From: Saccharomycopsis phalli
Lineage: Eukaryota > Ascomycota > Saccharomycetes > Ascoideales > Saccharomycopsidaceae
DNA: 64,000 nt
NCBI GenBank assembly: GCA_020342235.1
Contig: CP073218.1
Span: forward strand, 1,302,001 to 1,366,000
Direction: 5' to 3'
The translations under genes were made by a program, and so were the position numbers. Below the pieces are notes generated by a model, which was not told the origin of the DNA, did not search any database, and saw only the letters and a list, made by a program, of their open reading frames with translations. Shown here one piece after another: positions 22,606 to 32,162 of the stretch (positions are counted from its first letter, which is position 1; every line of letters starts with the position of its first letter).

Positions 22606-24165
22606 CTAAAGACGATACTTAAAATATGGGTTCTTGTCACCCAACTCAGCCAAGTCCTTGGCCGAATAGCCCTTGTAATCCCCCTCGATAATCGCAGTCT
22701 CTCTATTCTTGTTGATGCGAGTGTACAAGAACACGGTAATCAACGCGGCAATCAACCCCATGCCAATGAACCCGAGCGACAACGAGTGGCCCAAGATATA
22801 GTGCGGGGCGTCCTTTGACCGGTAGAAGTTGGACGAGAATGCACCGGCAAAGTTGCCAATACCAATCTGGAACGCCATACCAACGGCACGTTTGTAGTCG
22901 CCCGAAAGATTGTTGCCGAGCCAGGTGATTTCCGTTGGGAATGCGGTGTAGATGCCAATGGTGGCAATGTACACACCGGCGTAGATTGCACCTGGTTTCT
23001 TTACCGAATCACAGCCAACGGCGACGGAAAAGCCGACAGCCATGATAAGGAAGTTGCAGATGATAAACGGCGACCGTTTGCCGAGCTTATCCGAGAGAAG
23101 CGACTGGGCGACGGAAAACACACATGCAGTGACGTAGATTGGCACCGACATGAGCTGAGCCCGGGCACTGGTCCAGCCCAAGGACTTGATGATCGAAGGG
23201 AGAAAGAGCGAGATCCCATAGAGCGGCGCCACAATGCCCATGTACACGAGAATGTGGAGATAGCACTGCCAGTCCTTGAACGCTTGGAGGAGGTACTTGC
23301 TCTTTGCCTCGCTGACCTCACGTTCAAAGAACGACGATGTGTGGCTTGCGGCTTGTGAAGCGGCGTCGTTGTTGCTGTCATGTTGCACCCGATAGAGCAC
23401 AAACTCGCGCTCCTCCTCAGTGAGAAACTTGGCGGTGTCGGGATAGTCGTGCAAGAAGAAAAATGCAATTATCGCCACCACCACTGTGAGCAAACCTTCC
23501 AAAATGAAGATCCAGCGCCAGCCAGCGTATCCGCCGACGCCGTCCATCTTGGCGATGCCAAATGCCAAAATTCCGGAAAATGCACCGGCCAAAGACGCAG
23601 CTGCAAAGAACAACGCCTGTCTGAAATTGAGCTCCGAACGACAGTACCAGTGGGTGAGGTAGTATGCGACACCAGGGAACAAGCCTGCCTCGGTTATCCC
23701 GAGAAACAACCGGCACACCACCAAACCATGATAGTCCTTAACCACACCCATGAGGGTCATGACAATGCCCCAAGAGATCATAATAAACGGGAGCCAGATG
23801 GACGGGCGAAGTTTCTTGAGCATCATGTTGGAAGGGACCTCAAACACACAGTAGGAAATGAAAAACGTGGTGAGTGCCACGTTGTACTGGTTCCCATGGA
23901 GCTTAAGATCCTCGGCAAGTCCTTCAATCTTGGCATTTCCAATGTTTCCTCGGTCCAAAAACGCAAGGAGATAAAGTATAGACACCATTGGGATCAACTT
24001 GAAGTCAAGCTTCCGAAGAAGCTTCTTCTCATTGATGTTGGGGAACGCGTCCACCGGCTTGAGGCGGTTCGCAGTCTTTCCCGATAACGCAGTCAAGGAC
24101 GCCTCATTTGTGGCGACCTTGTTCATGGCCTGCTCCTTGTCACTGTCAAAAGGTTCTGGCTCCAT
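22606..24165 (-). CDS. MFS anion:cation symporter (DAL5/TNA1-type permease)
   Basis: This 519-residue membrane protein shows the 12-segment major facilitator pattern with soluble ends. The first helix region reads LIPMVSILYLLAFLDRGNIGNAK, with the D-R-G-N-I-G-N-A motif of the fungal anion:cation symporter family (allantoate, nicotinate and related carboxylate permeases). The second and third segments carry the family pattern FFISYCVFEVPSNMMLKK, then CRLFLGITEAGLFPG. A charged central loop (about residues 260-290) separates the halves. Dal5, Tna1 and similar proteins are relatives; LHGNQYNVALTTFF reminds me of the Tna1 side. The substrate cannot be read from sequence. A TTACCCGG site is at 24239-24246, about 75 bp upstream. 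Confidence 0.9.
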   Translation of the reverse strand: MEPEPFDSDKEQAMNKVATNEASLTALSGKTANRLKPVDAFPNINEKKLLRKLDFKLIPMVSILYLLAFLDRGNIGNAKIEGLAEDLKLHGNQYNVALTTFFISYCVFEVPSNMMLKKLRPSIWLPFIMISWGIVMTLMGVVKDYHGLVVCRLFLGITEAGLFPGVAYYLTHWYCRSELNFRQALFFAAASLAGAFSGILAFGIAKMDGVGGYAGWRWIFILEGLLTVVVAIIAFFFLHDYPDTAKFLTEEEREFVLYRVQHDSNNDAASQAASHTSSFFEREVSEAKSKYLLQAFKDWQCYLHILVYMGIVAPLYGISLFLPSIIKSLGWTSARAQLMSVPIYVTACVFSVAQSLLSDKLGKRSPFIICNFLIMAVGFSVAVGCDSVKKPGAIYAGVYIATIGIYTAFPTEITWLGNNLSGDYKRAVGMAFQIGIGNFAGAFSSNFYRSKDAPHYILGHSLSLGFIGMGLIAALITVFLYTRINKNRETAIIEGDYKGYSAKDLAELGDKNPYFKYRL

Positions 24166-24496
24166 TGTACAATATTTCCCTTGGACATTTTCCCTCTTAA
24201 ATATCCACTCATGTTCACCCAGGTTACGTCAGTCGCACTTACCCGGGCGGCCCTGCTTGCTCTAGCCTTCCCCGCCAAGCTGTGTGTCGCTGTATGCAAG
24301 ACCCCCTAGACTTTTCTACATCGGCATTCGGGCTCTCCGCCGTTGTTGGTTTATTCGCCCATTGGCCATGGCCAACGCTTTTTTTTTGTTTAATTATTGC
24401 CTTTTCCAGTGTTGGTTTTCTACTGATGTTTGTCCTTGGGCCTTTTCTCGCCCAGCTTCTAGAGCTTTCCGCTTGCTCGGACTTGTCCTTTGTACA

Positions 24497-24510
24497 GATA
24501 AGAAACAAGA
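24497..24510. repeat. Target-site duplication, left copy (family A, copy 1)
   Basis: GATAAGAAACAAGA at 24497-24510 is repeated exactly at 24978-24991, directly abutting the other end of the element. This is a perfect 14-bp direct repeat. Confidence 0.9.
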
Positions 24511-24977
24511 TAAGATAAGTATATTTAGTTCTGTATTTAGCTATATATTGTCTCCGGAAACACGGTGATTCGACAGATATATTTTCACTCAGGAACATCC
24601 TGAGGCAGCATTCTATTGAAGAAAACCCTTTATAACCCTAAACGGTTATATGGGCTGAAAAACTTCAATGGGAGCAGTGTTGTTAGTGGTTTAACGTGAC
24701 TGGCTATTGGTTATGCGAGAAGCCTGGCCATCCTTCGGCTAAATGCCGGCGCTATCCGGCCGCTGAATCTCGTGACGATGGGCGCACGACTCGTCGGGGT
24801 CGTTCATTGCTCGTTTGCGAGACTTCCTTGTATTGCCCTTCTGAGGCGTAGTGTGCTCTTTCTGGAGACTTTCTTGAGTATTGGGGCGGTTTGGTGGGGC
24901 TCGAACCCGGTAACTACCTCATGATGCGCCCTCCATAAGGCATGAGGTGTTTTCCATTCGGCCAAACCTCCTGCCCC
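24511..24977 (-). mobile_element. Family A SINE-like retroelement, intact copy 1
   Basis: This 467-bp element lies on the minus strand, with its 5' end at 24977 and its 3' tail at 24511. From 24517 to 24977 it is identical to 55238-55698. The head looks like a diverged type II tRNA: A box TGGCCGAATGG (24954-24964), B box GGGTTCGAGCC (24898-24908), spaced 56 nt as in Leu/Ser tRNAs. The outer stem GGTTTGG/CCAAACC is extended by GGGGC/GCCCC. The body is unrelated to tRNA and the 3' end is AT-rich (CTAAATATACTT). It codes for nothing, so movement would need a LINE-type reverse transcriptase supplied from elsewhere. The perfect 14-bp target duplication shows it was inserted as a unit. Confidence 0.88.
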
Positions 24978-24991
24978 GATAAGAAACAAGA
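24978..24991. repeat. Target-site duplication, right copy (family A, copy 1)
   Basis: GATAAGAAACAAGA begins on the base after the element's terminal GGGGC/GCCCC end and matches 24497-24510 exactly. Confidence 0.9.
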
Positions 24992-27900
24992 GTCTAATTA
25001 GGCAACGGTGTGGACTTCCAAAACAGGAAGGAACACTGGGCATTTCCAGTGGGGCAACCCACGATAAGACGGTGTAATGGCACATTTCCGCAAGAATACA
25101 CCTGTAAATGGTGAAGAGACAGTGAACAAGCTGTGAGTACAGTAGTAATGGTAATGCTAAATGGTGAAAAGTGCAACACAATAAAAGAATTGTCCAAAAA
25201 AGACACCATGCCGTGGGACACTGGCCAATTACAAGATTCAATAAAATAAATTACATTTGCCATCACCAGCCAGTGACAAGCCCTTGGCCCATCCCAAGTA
25301 AAATTTGGCAACGGTATTCTTCTCCACGATTAAAGAACGTCCTTCCGATTGTGGCACACGACAGTCAACCGTTGGCACATTACGTCAACACACATCACTG
25401 ATGGCTGTTGATTCAATTTTGTGGAGAATATATTTTTCACCAAATTGTGTGGAGTACTGCATGATCATCTCGCTTAATGGCTCTCCACTCCGTCAACCGC
25501 AATCTTCTAGCTGGTCCATTGCTGGAATCAAGGTTTGTAAGTTGCTGTGCTATCGATGCTTGCCCTACCGTTCTCCAGCCCCACATTTCACTCCGTCTAT
25601 ACTTTTTACTTTATTGGTTATTCAACTCGTAGTCAACTTTTGTTCATACTCTTGTTCATATTGTTATTCCTACTCTTATTCCTACTCTTTATTCTTTATT
25701 CTTTATTCTTCATTCGTCATTCTTGATCTTTTTGCTTTTCATCTTGCTCAGTTTAGTCTACTGCAGCCAGAATTAATTTTCCAAATAGGGATACCTTCCC
25801 TAATCTCTGGTGATTCCCCGTCTCATCTCCATTGTCTCTGTGTTGACCTCAATCATGTTTTCTCCTCTTATATCAGGACTAATGATTATTATAGTTGGTC
25901 ACCAAATTCGCCAACAAATTGCACCCCGGGGAATAATAAACCACCCGGAAAAGATCGTGCGGAGATAAGACCACGAAACGTTGCGGAAAATATTATAGCA
26001 CAGCGCACAGGTAATTAAAATCATCTTGGTGGAAAATGCTAAATAGATGTCCGACCTCCGTGTCCTTGTATTGTTTTCAACCTCTCTATCCAGCAACCAT
26101 GTTGCAAATTCAACGTTCCATGGAAATCCACGCCATGTCAAATTATCGACCTACAAACCTTGGTTTACGAGGTGGCCATTGTAATAAATATATATAAATA
26201 CCAGATTATATTGTTCCAGGTGGTACAATTATACAAACTCAGGTGCTTCGCAGACATAGGTCTCGACGTTGCCTCTATAAAGTTAGATGTCTTGTCTTGG
26301 CATCCCTTTTGGCACCAATGCCTCACAGGCCATTTAAAAAGAAATGTTTTGGCTTGGTCATTGTTTTCCCTCTCTCCAGGTGCACTCCATTTACCGAGAT
26401 TCGCCGTTCTAAATCTGGCTTTGGTCAACAATAAATACTTTGGCCATTGACTCGTTTCTTGGTCTCTGTAATAAAGACTGTACCTACCTTGATCTTTCTG
26501 ATACAAGACCCAGATTCCTACAATTACCATTGGATATTCGCCCAGAACCCACCCCTTTACACAGCTCTAAGACAAGCACGCCGTATGTCTTAGTCCCTTT
26601 TTGCTTGACTCCTTCACCACTTATATAGTGAATTTCGCCCCCAAATAGGCCAAGTGAATATATTCAAACCATCTTATCGACACGTATCTTAGTATATTAC
26701 AGTCTATAGCATATCGTATAGATCAGAGCTCGGATGGGTTACGTACAGTTCATCAACATGTACGTTGGTTATTGTCTCTAGAAACAACACTCGGAGTTTA
26801 CTCGTTACAAGCCCACTCACAGTTTGCTGGGCATGACAAATCCACACATACTACGATTCTACGAACATGCCTTGGCAAAAGAGACCAAGCTTCTCTCCCC
26901 ACATCAAACGACTCAACAACATCGCTCCCATTCAAGATTTTATCCCAGTGACAAGCTGTACTAGGATTTTCTAAACAGCACTGCCTTGAGATTTTCCAAT
27001 CAGCTTTCAAAGCTTTTGTATGGTAGAATCCTAGTTTGAAAACTACAGACAGGGCTGTTTTGAAACTGTGAATTTAAAAGATACGCGATGGAGTATAGTG
27101 GGAATTAGTTGATGAAGTAGATTGGGAGATGTATCTAGCGGGCTTTAGGTTCATGTACGTAATGGTCAAAGGGTTTCTGTATGATGGTAGACTTGTGAAA
27201 AGTCTGACATTTTGCTACACCAGACATGGCTCTTGGCTATAGGGCAAGGTATGTTGTTGTTTTGGAATTGATATTGTCTATCCGAGTAGAAATCTACTTT
27301 ACACTGGATGTAAATGTCAAAGTAGGACAATACTTGCCATTTGTGAGCAAAAGACCACTTGAGACTACCATTGAATTTCAGACTTTATTGGATTTCAGAC
27401 TGATGATGAATTGTAATGATAAATTTCATTGGACTACTGTTGTTGTGTTTAGTGACAAGCCGTGACTGGCGACTGGCTTAATTTTCAACTATAAACTTGA
27501 GAATGAAGCCCGGTTGGCACATGTGGGTGTTTGATGGTATAAGAGCATGAAACTTGTTGGAGTATACAACTGAGGTACGACAATGACAAGCAACTAGCCT
27601 CTAATTGATCCTTTGTTTCTGGGAGCCAGTTGGACGCAAATTCTCCGATTCACTGTGTACATTCCATGGAACACTGCATAGTGCTGTGGTTTACACCCAA
27701 GACAATTTGTTTGATTACTCCGTGAAAGCCACGGCAAATTGTTACAAATTTTAAAGACTCGAGTTGCAAGACTCAAATTGCAAGACTCGAATTGAAAGAC
27801 CCGAATTGGAACCCGAATTGGAAGATGAGGAATTTCCAACTGTGAGAGCCTAGCAATTCAGCCGTGAAGCTATGGCCTGTATTACCCAGTTGGGATGACA

Positions 27901-28006
27901 GTGGCCAGTAACCCGGAACGAGATTTGACTTGCAGACCTGCTTGGTACCACATGAGTGAAATAAAATTTGCATTTTTGCTGGCGGCAGGGCATTATTAAT
28001 AGCATA

Positions 28007-28014
28007 TTACCCGG
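28007..28014. promoter_or_regulatory. Reb1-type site upstream of YCP4
   Basis: TTACCCGG lies 67 bp before the YCP4 ATG. The same octamer occurs near several other start codons in this window. Confidence 0.5.
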
Positions 28015-28080
28015 CGGTTACTAACCATTAGTAAGACATTGATCATTTAAAGCGATTGAATATCTGAAAATGTTTATACC

Positions 28081-28980
28081 ATGACCAAAATTGCAATTAT
28101 AGTTTACTCGACCTGGGGACATATCTATGGCTTCGCCAGAGAGATCCAAAAGGGTGTTGAAAGCGCCGGGGGAACCGCCGACTTGTTCAGGGTCCCAGAA
28201 ACCTTGTCCAAGGAGGTGTTGGACGGAATGGGTGCCCCTAGTCCTCCAAGCGACTTCCAGGAGGCAACATTGGACACATTGACCGAGTACGACGCGTTTT
28301 TGTTTGGCGTTCCTACCCGGTATGGTACTTTGCCGGCGCAATGGTTTGATTTCTGGGGCAAAACCGGCAAGTTGTGGACCGCGGGCGCGTTGTACGGCAA
28401 GCCAGCCGGGGTGTTTGTGTCTACAGGTACCCCTGGCGGCGGCCAGGAGGCGACGGTGCGGCACTATCTTTCGATATTTGCGCACCAGGGCATGATTTAT
28501 ATTCCGCTTGGGTACAAGGCGGTGTTTGCGCAGCTCAGCAACCTTGAGGAGGTCCATGGGAGTTCTCCTTGGGGCGCGGGTCTTTTTGCGGGTCTGAAGG
28601 GCGAGCGACAGGCCAGTGAGTTGGAGAATGAGATTGCGCGGACTCAGGGCAGTGAATTTTATAAAGTGGTGACGGAGAAGTTTTCCTTGGGCGGGGAGGC
28701 AAAGGAAGCAAAGGAAGCAAAGGGGGGAGCAAATGAAGGAGCAGTGGGTCAAGTAGCAAAGGACCAAGAGCCAGCAAAGGACCAAGAGCCAGCAAAGGAA
28801 CAAGAGCCAGCAAAGGAGTCCCAAAAGACCGAGGAAACTCTGAAAACCAATGCAAAGGACAATGTGGCTCCAGGGGAGAATGGAGCTCCAGTGGCTGCAG
28901 AAAAAAGTGCGCGGGCCAAGCAATCTTCTCCAGCCACCAAGGAAAAAAATGCCACTTGTGCCAAGTGTATTATTATGTAA
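28081..28980 (+). CDS. YCP4: Flavodoxin-like quinone reductase with prenylation-type tail (Ycp4)
   Basis: The product is 299 residues. Residues about 3-200 form a WrbA/Pst2-type flavodoxin-like domain: [19 protein letters not shown] (phosphate loop), [17 protein letters not shown] and [14 protein letters not shown] around the FMN. Relatives are NAD(P)H:quinone oxidoreductases that protect membranes from oxidative damage. A low-complexity linker (about 206-245, K-E-A and Q-E-P-A-K-D repeats, in frame) leads to the C-terminal end A-T-C-A-K-C-I-I-M. The final CIIM fits a CaaX box and there is a second Cys three residues before it, so lipid attachment is likely. The long tail and terminal cysteines favour Ycp4 over the short Pst2/Rfs1 paralogues. 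Confidence 0.87.
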   Translation: MTKIAIIVYSTWGHIYGFAREIQKGVESAGGTADLFRVPETLSKEVLDGMGAPSPPSDFQEATLDTLTEYDAFLFGVPTRYGTLPAQWFDFWGKTGKLWTAGALYGKPAGVFVSTGTPGGGQEATVRHYLSIFAHQGMIYIPLGYKAVFAQLSNLEEVHGSSPWGAGLFAGLKGERQASELENEIARTQGSEFYKVVTEKFSLGGEAKEAKEAKGGANEGAVGQVAKDQEPAKDQEPAKEQEPAKESQKTEETLKTNAKDNVAPGENGAPVAAEKSARAKQSSPATKEKNATCAKCIIM

Positions 28981-30332
28981 TCCGCCGTCGTACGTGGTTG
29001 CTTGAATATTTAGTGATTGATGATTAGTTGTGGTACCCTTTGTAGATTGCCAGTTCCATCTGAGTACCGGCATTTAAATTTGCCCAACCATGATGCTTGG
29101 GCCATTGCATATTTACCACAGGTTGCTCATGGTCAATTATACGTTTACATGCATTGATGCTGGTTCAAATTATTATCCAAGGCTTGCAAGGATACTGCAT
29201 GAAAACCATGCCAAGTCTCGGGTTGAACCGCTTGACATTTGGCATTTTAATTTGGTGTTGGAATTAAATGGATGCTGTGACTGGATGTTAAGTGGGTAAG
29301 TGACTGGATAGGATGTGGATAGGATGTGGATAGGATACTGAATGCTGAATGCTGAATGATTGAATGATTGAATGCTGAGTGATTGAATGTCTGAATGTCT
29401 GCACAATTTTTGAACTTTTGAACCTCCAAACAACTTTCCAACTGTTGAACTTCAACTTGAACTTGAACTTTTCAACTTGAACTTTTCAACTTGAACTTCC
29501 AACTCCAACTCCAACTTCCAACTCCAACTCCACTATAACAGCTCATGTAAACAACCATTTTCATCTCACAAGCCCTACAAATGAAAATGCCAAATTATCC
29601 ACACCCAGTACAATAGACCTTATTGCACCTCTGGCATGCACTACTGCAAAATAACAATTCAAAAATCCCGTTCCAAACAGTTGTATTTACAGTCCTCTAA
29701 AATACATCATAATCACAATATTTAATCACAATCTCAATTTGCGCAGGCATTTGCCCACGTATCGTCAAATACAATGCCCAGCAAACCCACCAGAATGACA
29801 AAGAGATGACGCCCAAAAAGCCTAAACAATACAAAGTGCCACTGGCTTTTGAGAAAACACCACCCGGGAATATGCAAAGTCGCCGACTCGTGGGACTGTT
29901 GCACAACACCTGGCGATGATTATATCCACGCAGCTTGTGACAACATTCAAATAGAGATTCACATGATAGAGATTCACAAGACAGATATCCACAAGACAGA
30001 TATCCACAAGACAGATATCCACAAGACAGATATCCACAAGACAGATATCCACAAGACAGATATCCACAAGACAGATATCCACAAGACAGATATCCACAAG
30101 ACAGATATCCACAAGACAGATATCCACAAGACAGATATCCACAAGACAGATATCCACAAGACAGATATCCACAAGACAGATATCCACAAGACAGATATCC
30201 ACAAGACAGATATCCACAAGACAGATATCCACAAGACAGATATCCACAAGACAGATATCCACAAGACAGATATCCACCTGATATCTATACCTGAAAGTAT
30301 ATCCACCTGACATATCACCAACTATCCACTAT
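28981..30332. other. Convergent spacer with simple repeats
   Basis: This is the 3' intergenic region between YCP4 (+) and the coiled-coil gene (-). It has no gene. It holds TGAATGCTGAATGATTGAA-type repeats (about 29335-29400), CAACTTGAACTT-type repeats (about 29450-29530) and the 15-bp array at 29982-30280. Confidence 0.7.
29982..30280. repeat. 15-bp tandem array, ACAGATATCCACAAG, about 20 copies
   Basis: About 20 copies follow one another with no visible differences, ending about 50 bp from the stop codon of the coiled-coil gene. Because the unit is 15 bp, open frames run through on both strands (T-D-I-H-K on the plus strand). I regard these frames as by-products. Confidence 0.95.
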
Positions 30333-32162
30333 CTAGCTCTGCGCCATCTCCTTGTACTTCTTGACCAAATTCTCCAACCGCTTCCGCTCATTAATCTCAT
30401 GCGTCAACTCCTCAAAATGCTGGTTGTTCAAGTCGTCAATCAACCGCTTAAACTCCTTCCGCATCATCCCCACACTCACCCGCGGATTAATCTCGTTGAT
30501 CGAATCATCACTGTCCTTCTTGCGAGGCGACTCCATGGCAATGTTTTCAATCCGCATGTCCGTCAACTGCTTCTGGAGCTCGGTGATGGTGCGGAAATTC
30601 TCGTCCAACTTCTTCTCCAACTCCTGATTCACTGCCTCATTCTGCACCACCAAGTTGTTGGTCTTCTCCAAGTTCTGTACCGCAGTCTGCAACTTCTTCT
30701 CCAAACTCAACCTCACCAAGTTCTGCTCCGTGACAATCTTGTTGTAGCTCTCCCACTCGGTCTTGAACTGCTTCGTCAAGTATTCGTTTGCAAACTTGAG
30801 ATCCTTGATCCGCGTCCGGAGATCATACACCTCTTTCGACGAGTGTGTGGACGACGAACGAGACTCCTGAGGTGATGCCAACTTGCCAAGACTCTTCTTG
30901 GGCGAAAACTCCGTGGAGATACTCGTCTCAGACGACGTGGACGAGTCTGTGTCCTTGTGGAACCGTCGGTTCACACGGAGCGACGATTCCTTATCCTGTT
31001 TCAACTTGCTATCCACAAGGATCTCCTGCATACACTCTCGCACCCACTGGGACTTTTTGGAGACGTCTCCTGTTGGCTGGGGAAGTGCGATATCTTTTTG
31101 CGCGGCGATGCTGGCAAGATACCCGACTATTTCGTCCATGGACTTGTCGTAGATAGACTTTTCGGCCTGGAGTCGCCGGAAAGACTTTTCTGTGGGCGAC
31201 TTGAGCGTCTCAAAGGTGTTTATTCGTGGTGTGGCTGCTGGAGTCAAGCTGTCTGACTGGAGGTTCTTTTGGAGTCGGAGGTTCACTGAGATGTTGTTGA
31301 TGTACCCGAGGATTAGGCAGGTGAAAAAGTGGCCAAACAACATCTTCTTGTGCCGGGAAATCTCGTCGTCTAGCCCTTTGATCGCGTCGCTCGATGCGGC
31401 ATACTTCTTGAGGGTCGACAGAATGAGCTGCTTTTCCAAGCCGAAATTGATGCTGTTGATCTGCTCCAACTCAAGCACAGAGTTCCGCGACGACGGCGTG
31501 AAGCTGATCTGGTCATTGTACTTGCTGAGAAGATCATCAATCGCCAGCCGGCTGCTTGAAAGATCGGCCTGGAGCTGCGCCCTTTCCTTGTACAACTCGT
31601 GCATCTTGCCCTTGATCGCCTTGATCTCGTCCAACGACAATATCGTCTGCTCCTTTTGTAGGGCGTTTGGCTGGATTTGCGCACTGATAAACTCCTGGTC
31701 GTTGTGACTCTCCAAGTACTGATTCAAGTTGTAAAGACTGTTCTCAATCAAAATCTTGAGTATCAAGTCGTTCGTGCTGCTGTTCTTGGTCGCCGCAAAC
31801 AACGTCCGGATGTCGTGCGAGAGCTTAATGTTCTTCATGCTGTTGGTGGCCTCCTTGTAGTTCTCCTCAATATCATTGATCAACGAGTGGCTCAAGTCAG
31901 ATAAATAGCTCTTGTACGTATCGTTCAAGTAGTTCATGTCGTTCTCCGGATCATCCTCGTTGATATGAACCGCTGTGTTGTTGATACGCTCCTGGTAATC
32001 ATGCTGCAAAAACAGATACAAGTTCTCGAAATTCAGATCGTCGTACTGGCTCAACGTCGGAGAAAAAGCCTGGCCAGGTGTCGGACTTTGCGACGTCTTG
32101 AACGGCGAGTCGTGGATCAACGAAAGTCCAGTAAGAAGTAGCGGGTTGGAGGAATTACTCAT
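30333..32162 (-). CDS. Coiled-coil protein, possible Uds1-type domain
   Basis: This 609-residue protein is unassigned. The N-terminal 60 residues are Ser/Pro-rich. Residues about 60-330 are helical, with LSLDEIKAIKGKMHELYKER and a following long helix that recall the fungal Uds1 (up-regulated during septation) domain; this is a weak resemblance from memory. A Ser-rich stretch (about 395-450) separates a long coiled coil (about 445-609: LRTRIKDLKFANEYLTKQF, then NQELEKKLDENFRTITELQK). There is no signal peptide or membrane span. A structural or scaffold role is plausible but not shown. A TTACCCGG site lies 39 bp upstream of the ATG. Confidence 0.8.
   Translation of the reverse strand: MSNSSNPLLLTGLSLIHDSPFKTSQSPTPGQAFSPTLSQYDDLNFENLYLFLQHDYQERINNTAVHINEDDPENDMNYLNDTYKSYLSDLSHSLINDIEENYKEATNSMKNIKLSHDIRTLFAATKNSSTNDLILKILIENSLYNLNQYLESHNDQEFISAQIQPNALQKEQTILSLDEIKAIKGKMHELYKERAQLQADLSSSRLAIDDLLSKYNDQISFTPSSRNSVLELEQINSINFGLEKQLILSTLKKYAASSDAIKGLDDEISRHKKMLFGHFFTCLILGYINNISVNLRLQKNLQSDSLTPAATPRINTFETLKSPTEKSFRRLQAEKSIYDKSMDEIVGYLASIAAQKDIALPQPTGDVSKKSQWVRECMQEILVDSKLKQDKESSLRVNRRFHKDTDSSTSSETSISTEFSPKKSLGKLASPQESRSSSTHSSKEVYDLRTRIKDLKFANEYLTKQFKTEWESYNKIVTEQNLVRLSLEKKLQTAVQNLEKTNNLVVQNEAVNQELEKKLDENFRTITELQKQLTDMRIENIAMESPRKKDSDDSINEINPRVSVGMMRKEFKRLIDDLNNQHFEELTHEINERKRLENLVKKYKEMAQS

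Larger units (their letters stand above)
24166..28080. other. Long spacer permease-YCP4
   Basis: This 3.9-kb divergent spacer has no supported gene. It contains the intact family A element (24511-24977), Reb1-type TTACCCGG sites near each end (24239-24246 and 28007-28014) and pyrimidine-rich stretches near 25640-25720. A 237-codon open frame at 25305-26018 is low-complexity and unlike a protein. Confidence 0.65.

Noticed and set aside
24891-24977. A functional tRNA gene in the family A head
   Set aside because: A and B boxes fit, but D-arm and anticodon-arm pairing are missing and the acceptor/T-arm lengths do not fit a canonical cloverleaf.
24804-25241. Open frame within and beside family A copy 1, also present in copy 2
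   Set aside because: The shared part is the tRNA-like head and body of the SINE-like element; it has no start within the element and no protein similarity.
25305-26018. Open frame of 237 codons
   Set aside because: It includes a low-complexity Ser/Tyr/Cys stretch from a TATTCC-type repeat, and has no domain or promoter signal.
28021-29073. Open frame of 350 codons on the minus strand
   Set aside because: It is antisense to YCP4, rich in Leu/Cys/Trp, and explained by the codon bias of the opposite strand.
29960-30300. Possible CRISPR-like array
   Set aside because: Direct 15-bp units without spacers in a eukaryotic chromosome: a minisatellite.
29822-30313. Long frames on both strands through the 15-bp array
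   Set aside because: The repeat unit is a multiple of three without stops, so several frames stay open by construction.
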